Positions 1-10,047 are shown, numbered from the stretch's first letter. The stretch is DNA of 64,000 nt from Beutenbergia cavernae DSM 12333 (GCF_000023105.1 NC_012669.1:620001-684000), one strand, 5' to 3'. Numbers and translations: made by a program. The notes: generated from the letters alone by a model not told the origin.

Positions 1-784
1 AGACATCGGCGTCGGTCGTGCCCCCGGGATGCGCGAGGGCGCCGTCGAGCTCGGCCCGGGTCGCGTACTCCCCGAACACGGCGTCGGCGCGCAGACGCAA
101 GCCCCGGATCTCCGCCCACACCTGCCGCGCTGACGCGGGCAGGTCGTGAGCGCGGACGACGTCGCGGTGGAAGCGGTGCTCCAGCGGCGACTCCGAGCCA
201 GCAGCGACTTCGGCGACGAGCTCGTGCAGCAGACCTCGATGGCGGAGCCTCGCCCGCCCGGCGACCTCCTGCCGAAGCCGTGAGGTTGGCACACCTCGTC
301 GTGCCGCGGCACACAGGAACCCGATGACGTCGTCCTCGTTCGTCGCTGCGTCCGCGAGGTCGATCGCAGTCACCGCGCGACCGAGCCGGGGCGGGTCGCC
401 GGTCGGTGCGAGCCTCCGCCTCGTGCGGTGCAGTCGGACCCCGGCGAGCGGTCGTACCTGGCGATCGTGCGGGATGGTGACGTCAAGCTGGCGCGGTTGC
501 GATGCGACGAGACCGCCGAGGTAGCCGGCCGAACGGTGCGACAGCGCCGCCCCACGGCCACACGCGAGAACCGCTGCCCACGCACGTGAGCTCCACGTGA
601 TCGGGCCCGAGTAGGTCAGGTACACGCCGGGGTGAATCAGTTGCCAGCGCCCGGACTCGAGCCGGGAACGCGGAACCCGAGGCGACCGCCCGCACTGGGC
701 GATCTGCCGGCGAGTGATCACCCCGCTCTGGCGTTCGAGAAGAAGCGTCAGCGGGTGGACACGCGCGACGCTGGCCATGGTCAT
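1..784 (-). CDS. AbiEi-type winged-helix protein with DUF559-like nuclease region (3' end cut by window)
   Basis: I translated the minus strand from 784 to the window edge: about 260 open codons, with no stop reached. The N-terminus (about residues 10-58) reads as the winged-helix domain of AbiEi-family proteins, including ITRRQIAQCG and the LIHPGVYL strand. From about residue 200 the segment SPLEHRFHRDV, followed by a R-AD-VF acidic motif, resembles the start of a Vsr/DUF559 nuclease fold. Proteins of this architecture are common orphan genes in actinobacteria, usually annotated as type IV antitoxin-domain proteins; a real toxin partner is rarely shown. Two in-frame ATGs lie 6 nt apart (784 and 778). 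The C-terminus is outside the window, so nuclease completeness cannot be judged. Confidence 0.72.
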   Translation of the reverse strand, partial: MTMASVARVHPLTLLLERQSGVITRRQIAQCGRSPRVPRSRLESGRWQLIHPGVYLTYSGPITWSSRAWAAVLACGRGAALSHRSAGYLGGLVASQPRQLDVTIPHDRQVRPLAGVRLHRTRRRLAPTGDPPRLGRAVTAIDLADAATNEDDVIGFLCAAARRGVPTSRLRQEVAGRARLRHRGLLHELVAEVAAGSESPLEHRFHRDVVRAHDLPASARQVWAEIRGLRLRADAVFGEYATRAELDGALAHPGGTTDADV

Positions 785-986
785 GGTGGCGAGTGTGGCG
801 CCACAGCCCCCGGACGGGCTCGGAGGCTGTGGACAGGTGTGTCTCGTCCCGCCAACGCGCGAGCTGCGGACAACCCGCGAGGAGGGTCGCCGCCGCCGTC
901 ATTGGGGCAACTTCGGGAGCGCATGACTCCCGGACTTACCCCAGTCGCGGAAGGGGACCGCCGGGATGGGTGCGTGAGCGACCGGC

Positions 987-2177
987 TCAGGCGGCGTGGC
1001 GCCCCGCGACGGCGGTACCCATCTGCTCGATCGCCTGCGCCAGCACGGGCCGGGGCAGGGCGAAGTTGAGCCGCACGAAGCCCTCCTCGCCGCACGCCGC
1101 GCCGTCGACCATCGCCACGCCGGCGTGCTCGCGGAAGAAGTCGCCGGGCGCGGCGCCGAGCTCGAGCTCCCGGCAGTCGAGCCAGGCGAGGTAGGTGCCC
1201 TCGGGCGGCGAGTAGCCGACGTCGGGCAGGTGCTCCGTGAGCAGCTCGCCCAGCAGGCGCCGGTTCCCGTCGAGGTAGGTGACGATCTCCTCGAGCCACC
1301 CCTCGCCGGACGTGAACGCCGCCGTGTTCGCGATGACCCCGAGGTTGGCCGCGCCGTGCGAGGCCATGAACCCGAACTTCTCCCACTCCACGGCGTCGGC
1401 GGCGTTCGACAGCAGGAGCTGAGCGCACTTGAGGCCGGGCAGGTTCCAGGCCTTCGACGCCGACGTCGCCGTCACGGTGTGGCTCGCCGCCGCCTCGGAG
1501 ATCGACGCGTACGGCACGTGGTGGGCGCCCGGGTAGACGAGCGGGGCGTGGATCTCGTCGGAGAACACCCGCCCGCCGTGGGCGGTGACGACGTCGGCCA
1601 GGGCCGCCAGCTCCTCGCGGCCGAACACGCGGCCGAGCGGGTTGTAGGGGTTGCACAGCACGAGCAGTCCGGCGCCGTCCGCGAACGCGCGACCGATGCC
1701 GTCGAGGTCGAGCCGCCACACGCCGTCGTCGTCGTCGAGCAGCATGGGCACCCGGATGATCTCCCGCCCGAACAGCTCCGGGATCTTGAGGAACGGCATG
1801 TAGGCGGGCGTCGTCACGATGACCTTCTCGCCGCGACCGGAGAAGTGCTCCATCGCGACCTCGAGGGCCTTGATGACGTCGGGGAGGGGATGGATCCGCT
1901 CGGGCGAGATCTGCCACCCGTGGCGGCGGGCGTACCACTCGGAGACGGCCTCGGACATCGTGCGCACGAGGCTCGGCGGGAGGTAGCCGAACTGCGCGTC
2001 GTCGACGGCGGTGTGGAGCGCGCGGGCGATGCCCGGCGCCACACCGAAGTCCATCTCTGCGACGAAGGCGCCGATGCTGTCCGGGTAGGTCGACCACTTG
2101 ATCCCGCCGCGTGCGCGGAGGTCGTCGACGGTGATGGCGTCCAGGTCCTGGGGGCTCACCACACGATCCTCTCGCAT
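987..2177 (-). CDS. MalY/PatB-type PLP aminotransferase (cystathionine beta-lyase-like)
   Basis: 396-aa fold-type I PLP enzyme. The Schiff-base lysine lies in SASKAWNLPG (about residue 240), the cofactor-phosphate and aspartate region is FSDEIHAPLVYP, and CNPYNPLGR is typical of the MalY/PatB branch rather than of ordinary aspartate aminotransferases. Members usually cleave C-S bonds of cystathionine or cysteine conjugates and some also act as regulators. The ATG at 2177 (MREDRVVSPQD) was chosen because the open frame further upstream is low-quality antisense of the neighbouring transporter. It is divergent from the MFS gene starting at 2211, with only 33 nt between starts, so the two probably share a promoter region. 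It is a cytosolic, full-length enzyme; the substrate is not predictable. Confidence 0.88.
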   Translation of the reverse strand: MREDRVVSPQDLDAITVDDLRARGGIKWSTYPDSIGAFVAEMDFGVAPGIARALHTAVDDAQFGYLPPSLVRTMSEAVSEWYARRHGWQISPERIHPLPDVIKALEVAMEHFSGRGEKVIVTTPAYMPFLKIPELFGREIIRVPMLLDDDDGVWRLDLDGIGRAFADGAGLLVLCNPYNPLGRVFGREELAALADVVTAHGGRVFSDEIHAPLVYPGAHHVPYASISEAAASHTVTATSASKAWNLPGLKCAQLLLSNAADAVEWEKFGFMASHGAANLGVIANTAAFTSGEGWLEEIVTYLDGNRRLLGELLTEHLPDVGYSPPEGTYLAWLDCRELELGAAPGDFFREHAGVAMVDGAACGEEGFVRLNFALPRPVLAQAIEQMGTAVAGRHAA

Positions 2178-2210
2178 CGGCGGAGCGCGGCCGGTGCGAC
2201 ACTGTCGGAC

Positions 2211-3491
2211 GTGCCCGACCCCACCGAGCTCGTCGCCGACTGGCGCGAGGCGCCCGACGTCCGCGCCGTCCAGCACCGCACCCGCCGCGTGCTCGTGTCC
2301 GCGCAGGTGCTCGGCTCGGTCGGGATGGGCGCCTCGGCGTCCGTCGGGATCCTCCTCGCGGAGCAGGTGACGCAGTCGGAGACCTGGGCGGGGGTGGCAC
2401 GGACGTCGACGACGCTCGGTGCCGCGCTCGTCTCGCTGCCGCTCGCGCTGCTCGCCGCCCGCGCCGGACGGCGGACGGCGCTGAGCGCCGGCTGGTCGGT
2501 CGCGCTGCTCGGCGCCGTCCTCCTCGTGCTCGCCGCCGCGACGTCGTCGACGGTGCTGCTCGTCCTCGGCATGCTGGCGTTCGGCGCGGGGTCGGCGACC
2601 GGGCTGCAGTCCCGGTTCGCGGCCACCGACCTCGAGGTGCCGGCCCATCGCGCCCGGACCCTGTCGATCGTCGTGTGGGCCATGACGATCGGCTCCGTGC
2701 TCGGCCCGAACCTGGGAGCGCCCGGCGAGCTGGTCGAGAGCTGGTTCGGGCTCCCGGAGCTCTCCGGCGCGTTCGTCATCAGCGCCGCCGGGCTCACGGC
2801 CACCGTGATCATCCTGCTCGTCTTCCTGCGTCCGGATCCCGTGGCCGTCGCCGCGGCGAAGGCCGGCCCCGACGCCGTGCCCGCCCCGAAGGCACGGGGG
2901 AGCCTCGTGCTCGGGCTGCGGGCGATCGTCGCGACGGCGCCCGCCCGGTTCGCGTTCGTCGCGCTCGTGCTCGCGCACACGTCGATGGTCCTGCTCATGA
3001 CGATGACGCCGGTGCACATGCACCACCACGGCGGCACCGTGGAGATCATCGGGCTCGTCATCAGCGGCCACGTGCTCGGCATGTTCGCGTTCTCGCCGCT
3101 GGTGGGCGCGCTGGCCGACCGGATCGGACGGATCGCCACGATCCTCATCGGCCAGGCCGTGCTGCTGGCCGCCGCCGTCGCCGCCATCGGGTGGAGCGGC
3201 GGGACCGGGGGCGTCACGGTCGCGCTGTTCCTGCTCGGTCTCGGCTGGTCGTTCGTGACGATCCCGGCCGCGACGGTCGTGTCCGACGCCGTCGCGCCGG
3301 CCGTGCGGAACGTCGTCCAGGGCACGTCCGACACCGCGATGAACGTCGTCGCCGCCGTCGCGGCCGGCGTCTCGGGTCCGCTGCTCGCCGTCGTCGGCTT
3401 CGCGAACCTCGCCTGGGGCGTCGTCGCGCTCGTGATCCCGGTGGCCGTGCTCGCCCTCCCGCTGCGGCGCGGCGTCGACCGCGCCGCGTGA
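2211..3491 (+). CDS. MFS transporter
   Basis: 426-aa major facilitator with about 12 hydrophobic segments. The conserved loop motif appears as ALLAARAGRRTAL after TM2 and as GALADRIGRIATI in the second half. A histidine-rich stretch (MTPVHMHHHGG) lies in the middle of the protein at the start of the C-terminal half. The GTG at 2211 (VPDPTELV) is the most plausible start: it precedes the cytoplasmic N-terminal tail and faces the MalY start 33 nt away. Antiporters of this kind usually export drugs or metabolites; pairing with a divergent C-S lyase hints at efflux of an amino-acid or thiol product, but that is inference. Confidence 0.85.
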   Translation: MPDPTELVADWREAPDVRAVQHRTRRVLVSAQVLGSVGMGASASVGILLAEQVTQSETWAGVARTSTTLGAALVSLPLALLAARAGRRTALSAGWSVALLGAVLLVLAAATSSTVLLVLGMLAFGAGSATGLQSRFAATDLEVPAHRARTLSIVVWAMTIGSVLGPNLGAPGELVESWFGLPELSGAFVISAAGLTATVIILLVFLRPDPVAVAAAKAGPDAVPAPKARGSLVLGLRAIVATAPARFAFVALVLAHTSMVLLMTMTPVHMHHHGGTVEIIGLVISGHVLGMFAFSPLVGALADRIGRIATILIGQAVLLAAAVAAIGWSGGTGGVTVALFLLGLGWSFVTIPAATVVSDAVAPAVRNVVQGTSDTAMNVVAAVAAGVSGPLLAVVGFANLAWGVVALVIPVAVLALPLRRGVDRAA

Positions 3492-3500
3492 CAGGGCGGC

Positions 3501-4826
3501 TCAGGCGCGGGACTGCGACCGCGCGTGAGCGGCGGCCATCGCCCGACGCCCGGCGGGCATCGCGATCGCCGCTGTCACGACGACGAACGTGAGGATCCCG
3601 GCCGCCACCAGCAGGAGCTCCACCGAGAAGACGTCCGCGAGCGGGCCGAAGATAACCATCCCGAGCGGCATCGCCACAGCCATGACGATGCCCACGAAGC
3701 CGAACACCCGGCCCTGCCTCTCCGGTTCCACGGTCTCCTGGAGGACGGTCATCGACGTCGTCGAGAAGAAGGGCACGGCCAGTCCGACGAGGAACATGAA
3801 CCCGAAGAACACCCACATGTTCGTCGACAGGCCGAGCGCGATGGACAGGCCGCCGAACGCGAACGTCGCTCCGACGATCATCGTGATGCGGTTCTTCAGC
3901 CCGCCCCAGGTGGCGAGCAGCGCGCCGCCGAGGATCATCCCGATGCTGAACGCGAGCTCGTTGACGGTGAGCTTCCACACCTCCTCGCCGAACGTCCGCA
4001 CCACCATGAGGGGCGTCAGGTACGACGGCGCGACCGTCAGCACGAAGACGACGCCGAACAGCACGAGCAGCCAGCGCACGAACGGGTGCGTGACGACGTA
4101 CCGCACGCCGCCGACGAGGTCGTCGAAGTAGCCGACGGGTGCGCCGTCGACCAGCTGGCGGACGAGGCGCGGCACGCGGAGCGAGGCCAGGAGCGCGATC
4201 CCGATCACCGCCGTCGCGACGTCGACGAAGAAGACCGCCTCGATCGACGCGCTCGCGTACACCGCCGCGGCCGCCGCCGGCGCGAGCAGCATCATGGTCG
4301 ACTGGATCGTGCCGTTGATCCCGTTGACCCGCATGAGCTTCTCCGTCGGCACGATCTGCGGCAGCAGCGCGCTGACGGCCGGCATCTGGATCCCGGCGCC
4401 GATCGACCGGATCGCGAGCGCGGCGTAGATCAGCCAGAGCTCGTCGCGGCCGGACAGCATGAGCAGCGCGAGCGCCAGGGTCGTGACGGCGATCGCGGAG
4501 TCCGCGGCGATGATGAGCTTCTTGCGATCGAGCCGGTCCGCCCACACGCCGCCGAAGATCGACACGACCGCCTGCGGCAGGAACCCGAACAGCGACGCCA
4601 GCGCCATCACGGAGCCCGACTTCGTGACGAGCGTCAGGTGCCACATGATCGCGTACTGCACGAGCATCGACCCGAACAGCGACACCGTCTGTCCGGACAG
4701 GAAGACGGCCGCGTCGCGCCGCCAGGTCGGTTTGTCGACGACGGCGTCCCGCACCTCAGGGTCGATCCCCTCGTGGGGTGAGGGGTCGGCAGACGGCGCG
4801 CTCGGCTCGTGCTCGGGCATGGTCAC
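3501..4826 (-). CDS. MFS transporter (MefA/EntS-like exporter branch)
   Basis: 441-aa integral membrane protein. A roughly 40-residue polar N-terminal tail precedes TM1 (AAVFLSGQTVSLFGSMLVQYA), a sequence style characteristic of macrolide-efflux/enterobactin-exporter-like MFS proteins. The loop motif GGVWADRLDRKKLI follows TM2, and PERQGRVFGFVG lies in the second half. It is convergent with the MFS gene ending at 3491, leaving 9 nt. The start at 4826 gives MTMPEHEP; a second ATG 6 nt inside is possible. It is probably an exporter. Although adjacent, it is not a close copy of the neighbouring MFS gene, so this is not a recent duplication. Confidence 0.85.
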   Translation of the reverse strand: MTMPEHEPSAPSADPSPHEGIDPEVRDAVVDKPTWRRDAAVFLSGQTVSLFGSMLVQYAIMWHLTLVTKSGSVMALASLFGFLPQAVVSIFGGVWADRLDRKKLIIAADSAIAVTTLALALLMLSGRDELWLIYAALAIRSIGAGIQMPAVSALLPQIVPTEKLMRVNGINGTIQSTMMLLAPAAAAAVYASASIEAVFFVDVATAVIGIALLASLRVPRLVRQLVDGAPVGYFDDLVGGVRYVVTHPFVRWLLVLFGVVFVLTVAPSYLTPLMVVRTFGEEVWKLTVNELAFSIGMILGGALLATWGGLKNRITMIVGATFAFGGLSIALGLSTNMWVFFGFMFLVGLAVPFFSTTSMTVLQETVEPERQGRVFGFVGIVMAVAMPLGMVIFGPLADVFSVELLLVAAGILTFVVVTAAIAMPAGRRAMAAAHARSQSRA

Positions 4827-4893
4827 CGGACCATGGTCACACCCGGATCCGACACCGGCCTCCCCCGATCGGCCGAGGTTTGGGGCGGGGCGG

Positions 4894-6738
4894 TCAGCCG
4901 AGGTGCGTGCGCACGAACTCGAGCTGCGCCCGCATCTGCTTGATGCGCTCGGTGTCCGCGTACGAGCCGTGCCCGGCGTCGTACCGGTACACCTCCACGG
5001 GCGGCGCCTCGGATCGCCCGCGCAGCGCCCCGACGTAGTTGTCGATCTGCCGGATCGGGCAGCGTGGGTCGTTCTCGCCCGCGAGCACGAGGGTCGGGGA
5101 CCGGACGGCGCTCGCGTACGTGATCGGCGAGGACACCCGGTAGGCGTCGGGCACCTCGGCCGGCGAGCCGCCGAACAGCGACCGGTCGAACGCCTTGAGC
5201 CCGTCCATCTCGTCCTCGTACGCGGCGACGTAGTCCGCCACCGGCACGCCCGCGAGGCCCAGCGACCAGCGGTCGGGCTGCGTGCCGAGCCCGAGCAGCA
5301 CGAGGTACCCGCCCCACGACGCGCCGGCCAGCACCGACCGGTCGGGGTCCAGCACGCCGCGCGTGACCAGGTGCTCGTGCACCGCCGCGACGTCCTCGAG
5401 CTCCGTGAACCCGACCTTCGCCTCGAGCGCGTCCCGCCAGGCGCTGCCGTACCCGGTCGAGCCGCGGTAGTTCACCTGCAGGACGGCGAAGCCGTGGTCC
5501 ACCCACGCGGCGGCGTCCGGCGCGAACGAGTCCGAGTCGTGCCACGTGGGGCCGCCGTGGACCTCGACGATGACGGGCAGGGGCTCGACGCCTCCGGCGG
5601 GTCGGCGCAGCAGCGCGTGGATGCGGCCGCCCGGGCCGTCGAGGCACACGTCCTCGACGGGCACCGACGGGGGTGCCGGCGCCCCGATGGGCGTGAGGAC
5701 GGCGCGATCGGTGCGAGCGGACAGGATCGTGCGCGGCGTCGCCGCCGACGACCACGAGAACCACACGTCGCCGTCCGGCCGCGCCGTCCCTCCGGCCACC
5801 GTGCCGGACTCGGGGCTGACCGGCGTGAGCGTGCCGTCGGACAGGTCGTACCGGTACAGCCGGGTCCGCGCGTCGTGGTCGACGGCGACGAGCAGCGCTC
5901 GTCCGTCGGGGAACCAGTCGGCGTCGGCGATCTCGCCGTCGATCCCGATCTCGATCGGTCGCTGGAGCCCCGTGGCGACGTCCCAGACGAGCGGCTTCGG
6001 CCGGCCGGCGCGCTCGTGCAGCACGAGCAGGCGCGGGTCGCCGTGCACCGGCGCGAAGTCCATCGCCCACAGGCCCTGCCCGGGCCCGTCGTCGAGCTCG
6101 GTCACGCGGCCGCCGTCGTCGGCCCGCACCACCCGGATCGCCGGGTGCCGGTTGTCCCCGCGCTCGCTGTGCTCGATGGCCACGAGGTTCGCGTCGCGGC
6201 TCAGTGCTGCGGCCGACGCGTCCTGGGCGTGCGCGTACAGGAGCACCGGGGCGGTGTCACCCGCTCCGGCCGGACCGACGACGAGCTGGTGGATCTGGGT
6301 CCCGTACGCGTCGTCCGAGCGCCCGACGACGACGGTCTTGTCCTCGCCGAGCAGCAGACCCGCCGAGTAGGCAGCGGTCAGGGGCAGCGGCGTCTCCGTG
6401 CGGCGACGCGGACCCGAGGCGAACGGCTGGCGACGCCACACGCCGAACTCGTCGCCGCCGTCGTCGTCGAACCACCAGATCCACTCGCCGCGCGGGTCGA
6501 TGGTCGCGGTGACCGTGCCGTGCGGGCGGTCGGTGGTCGGGATGAGGGCACGGGTGGTCGAGTCCCACGAGTGGACCTGCCGCACGCCCTGGTGGGTGGC
6601 GACCACCACCGCGCGCTCGGGCGCCGCGAGCGCCCACTCCGGGACCGACACGTAGCCGGCGCGGAAGCGCGCCTCCCACGCGGGAGCCGGCCACTCCGGA
6701 TGGCCACGCGGGACCTGGGGGGCCTCGGGGAGCTGCAC
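4894..6738 (-). CDS. S9 family prolyl-oligopeptidase-like serine peptidase
   Basis: 614-aa protein with the N-terminal beta-propeller and C-terminal alpha/beta-hydrolase layout of S9 acyl-aminoacyl/prolyl oligopeptidases. The catalytic triad is readable: nucleophile in GASWGGYLVL (about residue 472), Asp in LAGENDPRCPIRQ (about 555) and His in YDAGHGSYAD (about 588). The oxyanion strand VEVHGGPTWHDSDSF and NYRGSTGYG are also typical. No signal peptide is seen, so it is cytosolic and probably trims short peptides. Its start lies 4 nt beyond the stop of copC on the same strand, so the two are probably cotranscribed; the pairing has no obvious functional logic. Confidence 0.92.
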   Translation of the reverse strand: MQLPEAPQVPRGHPEWPAPAWEARFRAGYVSVPEWALAAPERAVVVATHQGVRQVHSWDSTTRALIPTTDRPHGTVTATIDPRGEWIWWFDDDGGDEFGVWRRQPFASGPRRRTETPLPLTAAYSAGLLLGEDKTVVVGRSDDAYGTQIHQLVVGPAGAGDTAPVLLYAHAQDASAAALSRDANLVAIEHSERGDNRHPAIRVVRADDGGRVTELDDGPGQGLWAMDFAPVHGDPRLLVLHERAGRPKPLVWDVATGLQRPIEIGIDGEIADADWFPDGRALLVAVDHDARTRLYRYDLSDGTLTPVSPESGTVAGGTARPDGDVWFSWSSAATPRTILSARTDRAVLTPIGAPAPPSVPVEDVCLDGPGGRIHALLRRPAGGVEPLPVIVEVHGGPTWHDSDSFAPDAAAWVDHGFAVLQVNYRGSTGYGSAWRDALEAKVGFTELEDVAAVHEHLVTRGVLDPDRSVLAGASWGGYLVLLGLGTQPDRWSLGLAGVPVADYVAAYEDEMDGLKAFDRSLFGGSPAEVPDAYRVSSPITYASAVRSPTLVLAGENDPRCPIRQIDNYVGALRGRSEAPPVEVYRYDAGHGSYADTERIKQMRAQLEFVRTHLG

Positions 6739-6742
6739 GGCG

Positions 6743-7369
6743 TCAGTCCTGACCGCTCGTGGGCCCGTTCATCCGACCGGCGCCGCCGCGCCGCAGCCGG
6801 ACGATCAACGTGACGATCGTGCCGATGATCGCGAGGCCGAACACGACGAGCAGCGGGGTGCGCCACGGGTTGCCCTCGTCGATGCCCGGCTCGTCGGCTC
6901 CGGCGGCCGCGTCGTCGGTGGCCGACGCCGTCGCCTCCGGCTCCGTGGGGGTCGCCTCGGCGGTGGGCTCGGCGGTGGGCTCCGTGGTGGCCTCCGGCAG
7001 CGCGAGCGTGAACGTCGACGTCCCGGAGATCGGGTGTCCGTCCGCCGACGTCACCCGCCAGTTCACCGTGTAGGCACCGCCGGCGAGGTCGGTGGTGAGG
7101 TGCTGCACGACACTGGTGCCGTCGAGCGTGGGCGCTCCGTGGGCGACGTCGACGCCGTCCGCTCCGACCACCTGGATCTCGTTACCGATGTCGGACGCCG
7201 GCTCGTTGAACTCCAGGACGATCTCGGTGGGAGCGGCGTCGAGGGTCGCCCCGTCAGCGGGTGTCTGGCTCACGAGGGCGTTGTGCGCGGACGCCGGAAG
7301 GGCGGTGGCCACGACGGCGACGGCGAGAAGGGTGCTCGCGAGGCTGGTCGCGGCAAGACGGCGGAACAT
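6743..7369 (-). CDS. CopC-domain copper-resistance protein, membrane anchored
   Basis: 208-aa exported protein. A signal peptide (about 1-28, ending ALPASA) is followed directly by [15 protein letters not shown], which places the Cu(II)-ligand histidine at the mature N-terminus as in CopC/YobA domains. EIVLEFNEP and [17 protein letters not shown] complete the beta-sandwich domain to about residue 125. A Thr/Glu/Ala-rich linker with repeats of [10 protein letters not shown] leads to one C-terminal TM helix and a basic tail. Usual role: binding copper outside the membrane, often with CopD, which is not present here. It is upstream of the S9 peptidase in a two-gene unit. Confidence 0.9.
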   Translation of the reverse strand: MFRRLAATSLASTLLAVAVVATALPASAHNALVSQTPADGATLDAAPTEIVLEFNEPASDIGNEIQVVGADGVDVAHGAPTLDGTSVVQHLTTDLAGGAYTVNWRVTSADGHPISGTSTFTLALPEATTEPTAEPTAEATPTEPEATASATDDAAAGADEPGIDEGNPWRTPLLVVFGLAIIGTIVTLIVRLRRGGAGRMNGPTSGQD

Positions 7370-7584
7370 GCAGGCATCACTCCGGTCGGATCGCTGTGGC
7401 GGTCAGCCCGCCGCAGCGTCAGCCTAACCAGCGTCGGCGGGACGCCGGGGCGCGCGGCTCCCGCCGAGGTGCGTGCGCGGCCGGGGACGGGCCATGCTGG
7501 ACCCGCCGCCGGCCCGCCCTGGACCTCCGCGGCCCCGCGCGGAGCGAGCATCGCCCGGCGGGCGCTCGAACAGAGAGGTCACCG

Positions 7585-9102
7585 ATGCCGACGACGCACC
7601 ACGTCCGGGTCCACCGCAGCGAGGAGCACCTGCCGCGCTCGGAGCAGCTCGCGTGGGCGATCGCCGAGGTGGCGACGGACCGCGTCGAGGTGCCGCGCGC
7701 CGTCGTCGACATGGTCGTCAACCGCATCATCGACAACGCGGCGGTCGCGGCGGCGTCGCTGCTGCGGGCGCCGGTGGTGGCGGCGCGCGCCCAGGCGCTC
7801 GCCCACCCGTACACGCCGGGGGCCACGGTGTTCGGCCGCAGCCCGCAGCTGCGCGTCAGCCCGGAGTGGGCGGCGTGGGCCAACGGTGTCGCGGTGCGGG
7901 AACTCGACTTCCACGACACGTTCCTCGCCGCCGACTACTCGCACCCCGGCGACAACATCCCACCGATCCTCGCCGTCGCGCAGCACACGGGCGCCACGGG
8001 CGCCGACCTCATCCGGGGCATCGCCACGGGCTACGAGATCCAGGTGGACCTCGTCAAGGCCATCAGTCTCCACGCGCACAAGATCGACCACGTGGCGCAT
8101 CTCGGCCCGAGTGCCGCCGCGGGCATCGGGACCCTGCTGCACCTGGACGCGTCGACGATCTACCAGGCCGTGGGCCAGGCGCTGCACACGACGACGGCGA
8201 CGCGGCAGTCGCGCAAGGGCGCCATCTCGACGTGGAAGGCGTTCGCGCCGGCGTTCGCGGGGAAGGTCGCCGTCGAGGCGGTCGATCGCGCGATGCGCGG
8301 GCAGTCCAGCCCGACGCCGATCTACGAGGGCGAGGACGGCGTCATCGCCTGGCTGCTGGACGGCCCCGAGGCGAGCTACGACGTGACTCTGCCTGCTCGC
8401 GGTGAGGCGAAGCGCGCCATCCTCGAGACGTACACGAAGGAGTACTCGGCCGAGTACCAGGCGCAGGCGCTCATCGACCTGGCCCGCAGGCTGCACCGGC
8501 GCTACCCGGAGGTCGCGGACCCGGAGCAGGTCGAGCGGATCGTCATCCACACGTCGCACCACACGCACCACGTGATCGGCTCGGGGGCGAACGACCCGCA
8601 GAAGTACGACCCGACGGCGTCCCGCGAGACGCTCGACCACTCGATCCCGTACATCGTGGCGGTCGCGCTGCAGGACGGCGGCTGGCACCACGTCGACTCC
8701 TACGCGCCGGAGCGGGCGGGACGCCAGGACACCGTGGCGCTGTGGCACAAGATCTCGACGGCGGAGGACCCCGAGTGGACCCGCCGGTACCACGAGAGCG
8801 ACCCGGCCCAGAAGGCGTTCGGCGGGCGCATGGAGATCGTGCTCACGGACGGCCGGACCCTCACCGAGGAGATCGCCGTGGCCGACGCGCACCCGCTCGG
8901 CGCCCGGCCGTTCGAGCGCGAGCAGTACGTGCGCAAGTTCCGCACGCTCGCCGACGGCGTCCTCGAGGACGTCGAGGCGGAGCGGTTCCTCGACCTGGTC
9001 GAGCGTCTCCCGGACCTCGGCACGGGTGAGCTGTCCGGCCTGACGATCGCGGCGCGGCCGGGCCTCCTCGGCACCGCCCGCACACCGAAGGGACTGTTCT
9101 GA
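7585..9102 (+). CDS. prpD: MmgE/PrpD family 2-methylcitrate dehydratase
   Basis: 505-aa protein of normal PrpD length. The family signatures are intact: [25 protein letters not shown], the [18 protein letters not shown] region, and [20 protein letters not shown]. PrpD converts 2-methylcitrate to 2-methyl-cis-aconitate in the cytosolic methylcitrate cycle for propionyl-CoA disposal. ATG 7585 is chosen; GAGAGG 10-13 nt upstream is its ribosome site. The stop overlaps the prpB start (TGATG), so the two are translationally coupled. prpC is encoded 6 kb away on the same strand. No dedicated PrpR-type regulator is visible nearby. Confidence 0.93.
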   Translation: MPTTHHVRVHRSEEHLPRSEQLAWAIAEVATDRVEVPRAVVDMVVNRIIDNAAVAAASLLRAPVVAARAQALAHPYTPGATVFGRSPQLRVSPEWAAWANGVAVRELDFHDTFLAADYSHPGDNIPPILAVAQHTGATGADLIRGIATGYEIQVDLVKAISLHAHKIDHVAHLGPSAAAGIGTLLHLDASTIYQAVGQALHTTTATRQSRKGAISTWKAFAPAFAGKVAVEAVDRAMRGQSSPTPIYEGEDGVIAWLLDGPEASYDVTLPARGEAKRAILETYTKEYSAEYQAQALIDLARRLHRRYPEVADPEQVERIVIHTSHHTHHVIGSGANDPQKYDPTASRETLDHSIPYIVAVALQDGGWHHVDSYAPERAGRQDTVALWHKISTAEDPEWTRRYHESDPAQKAFGGRMEIVLTDGRTLTEEIAVADAHPLGARPFEREQYVRKFRTLADGVLEDVEAERFLDLVERLPDLGTGELSGLTIAARPGLLGTARTPKGLF

Positions 9103-9998
9103 TGCTCCACGCGACGGCGACCGCCCAGGAGAAGCGCGGCGCTCTGCGGTCGGCGCTCGCGGACGGCGACCGGCTGCTGCGCTGGCCCGGGGCGTTCAAC
9201 CCGCTCGGCGCCCGCCTCATCGAGGACAAGGGGTTCGAGGGCGTCTACGTGTCCGGCGCTGTGCTCTCCGCCGATCTCGGGCTGCCCGACATCGGCCTGA
9301 CGACGCTCACCGAGGTGGCCGGTCGGGCGGGGCAGATCGCGCGGATGACGAACCTGCCGACGCTCGTCGACGCCGACACGGGCTTCGGTGAGCCGATGAA
9401 CGTCGCGCGCACCGTCCAGGTGCTCGAGGACGCCGGGCTGGCCGGGTGCCACATCGAGGACCAGGTGAACCCGAAGCGGTGCGGGCACCTCGACGGCAAG
9501 CAGGTGGTGCCGCTGGCCGACGCCGTGCAGCGGGTCCGGGCGGCGGCCGACGCACGGCGCGACGGCGACTTCCTCGTGATGGCCCGCACGGACGTGCGCG
9601 CCGTCGAAGGGTTCGACGCCGCGATCGAGCGGGCTCGCGCCTTCGTGGACGCGGGCGCCGACGCGATCTTCCCCGAGGCGATGCGCTCGCTGGCGGAGTT
9701 CGAGGCGGTGGCGAACGCCGTCGACGTCCCGGTGCTGGCGAACATGACGGAGTTCGGGAAGTCCGAGCTGTTCACTGTCTCGCAGCTGCAGGACGCCGGC
9801 GTCCGGATCGTCATCTACCCGGTGACGCTGCTGCGGGTGGCGATGGGCGCCGTCGAGCGTGGGCTCGACGAGATCACCGCGGCCGGGACGCAGGCCGCGC
9901 TCGTGCCGGACATGCAGACGCGCGCGCGGCTGTACGAGCTGGTCGACTACGCCGGGTACAACGCCTTCGACGCGGAGATCTTCACGTATCGGCCGTGA
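9102..9998 (+). CDS. prpB: methylisocitrate lyase
   Basis: 298-aa PEP-mutase/isocitrate-lyase superfamily enzyme. The active-site loop NPKRCGHLDGK carries the catalytic cysteine (about residue 127), VDADTGFGEP supplies metal ligands, and HIEDQV is present. It cleaves 2-methylisocitrate to pyruvate and succinate as the last step of the methylcitrate cycle. The length and the MARTDVRAVEGFDAAI motif favour PrpB over isocitrate lyase or phosphonopyruvate hydrolase. It starts on the last base of the prpD stop. The downstream gene is convergent (sulfatase, ending at 10048), so the operon ends here. Confidence 0.93.
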   Translation: MLHATATAQEKRGALRSALADGDRLLRWPGAFNPLGARLIEDKGFEGVYVSGAVLSADLGLPDIGLTTLTEVAGRAGQIARMTNLPTLVDADTGFGEPMNVARTVQVLEDAGLAGCHIEDQVNPKRCGHLDGKQVVPLADAVQRVRAAADARRDGDFLVMARTDVRAVEGFDAAIERARAFVDAGADAIFPEAMRSLAEFEAVANAVDVPVLANMTEFGKSELFTVSQLQDAGVRIVIYPVTLLRVAMGAVERGLDEITAAGTQAALVPDMQTRARLYELVDYAGYNAFDAEIFTYRP

Positions 9999-10047
9999 GG
10001 CTGGCCTCGCGCGGGGTGTGGCGCCGCGAAAGGACGGCTGGGGATGG

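Noticed and set aside
642-692. tRNA-like stretch (GCCCGGACTCGAGCCGGGAACGC) near 650
   Set aside because: It resembles a T arm, but the loop is CTCGAGT rather than TTCGANT, no cloverleaf or acceptor stem can be formed, and it lies inside the AbiEi-like coding frame.
781-2400. 539-residue minus-strand frame rich in Arg/Pro
   Set aside because: Shadow of the MalY-type gene in another frame; composition is typical of GC-rich non-coding frames.
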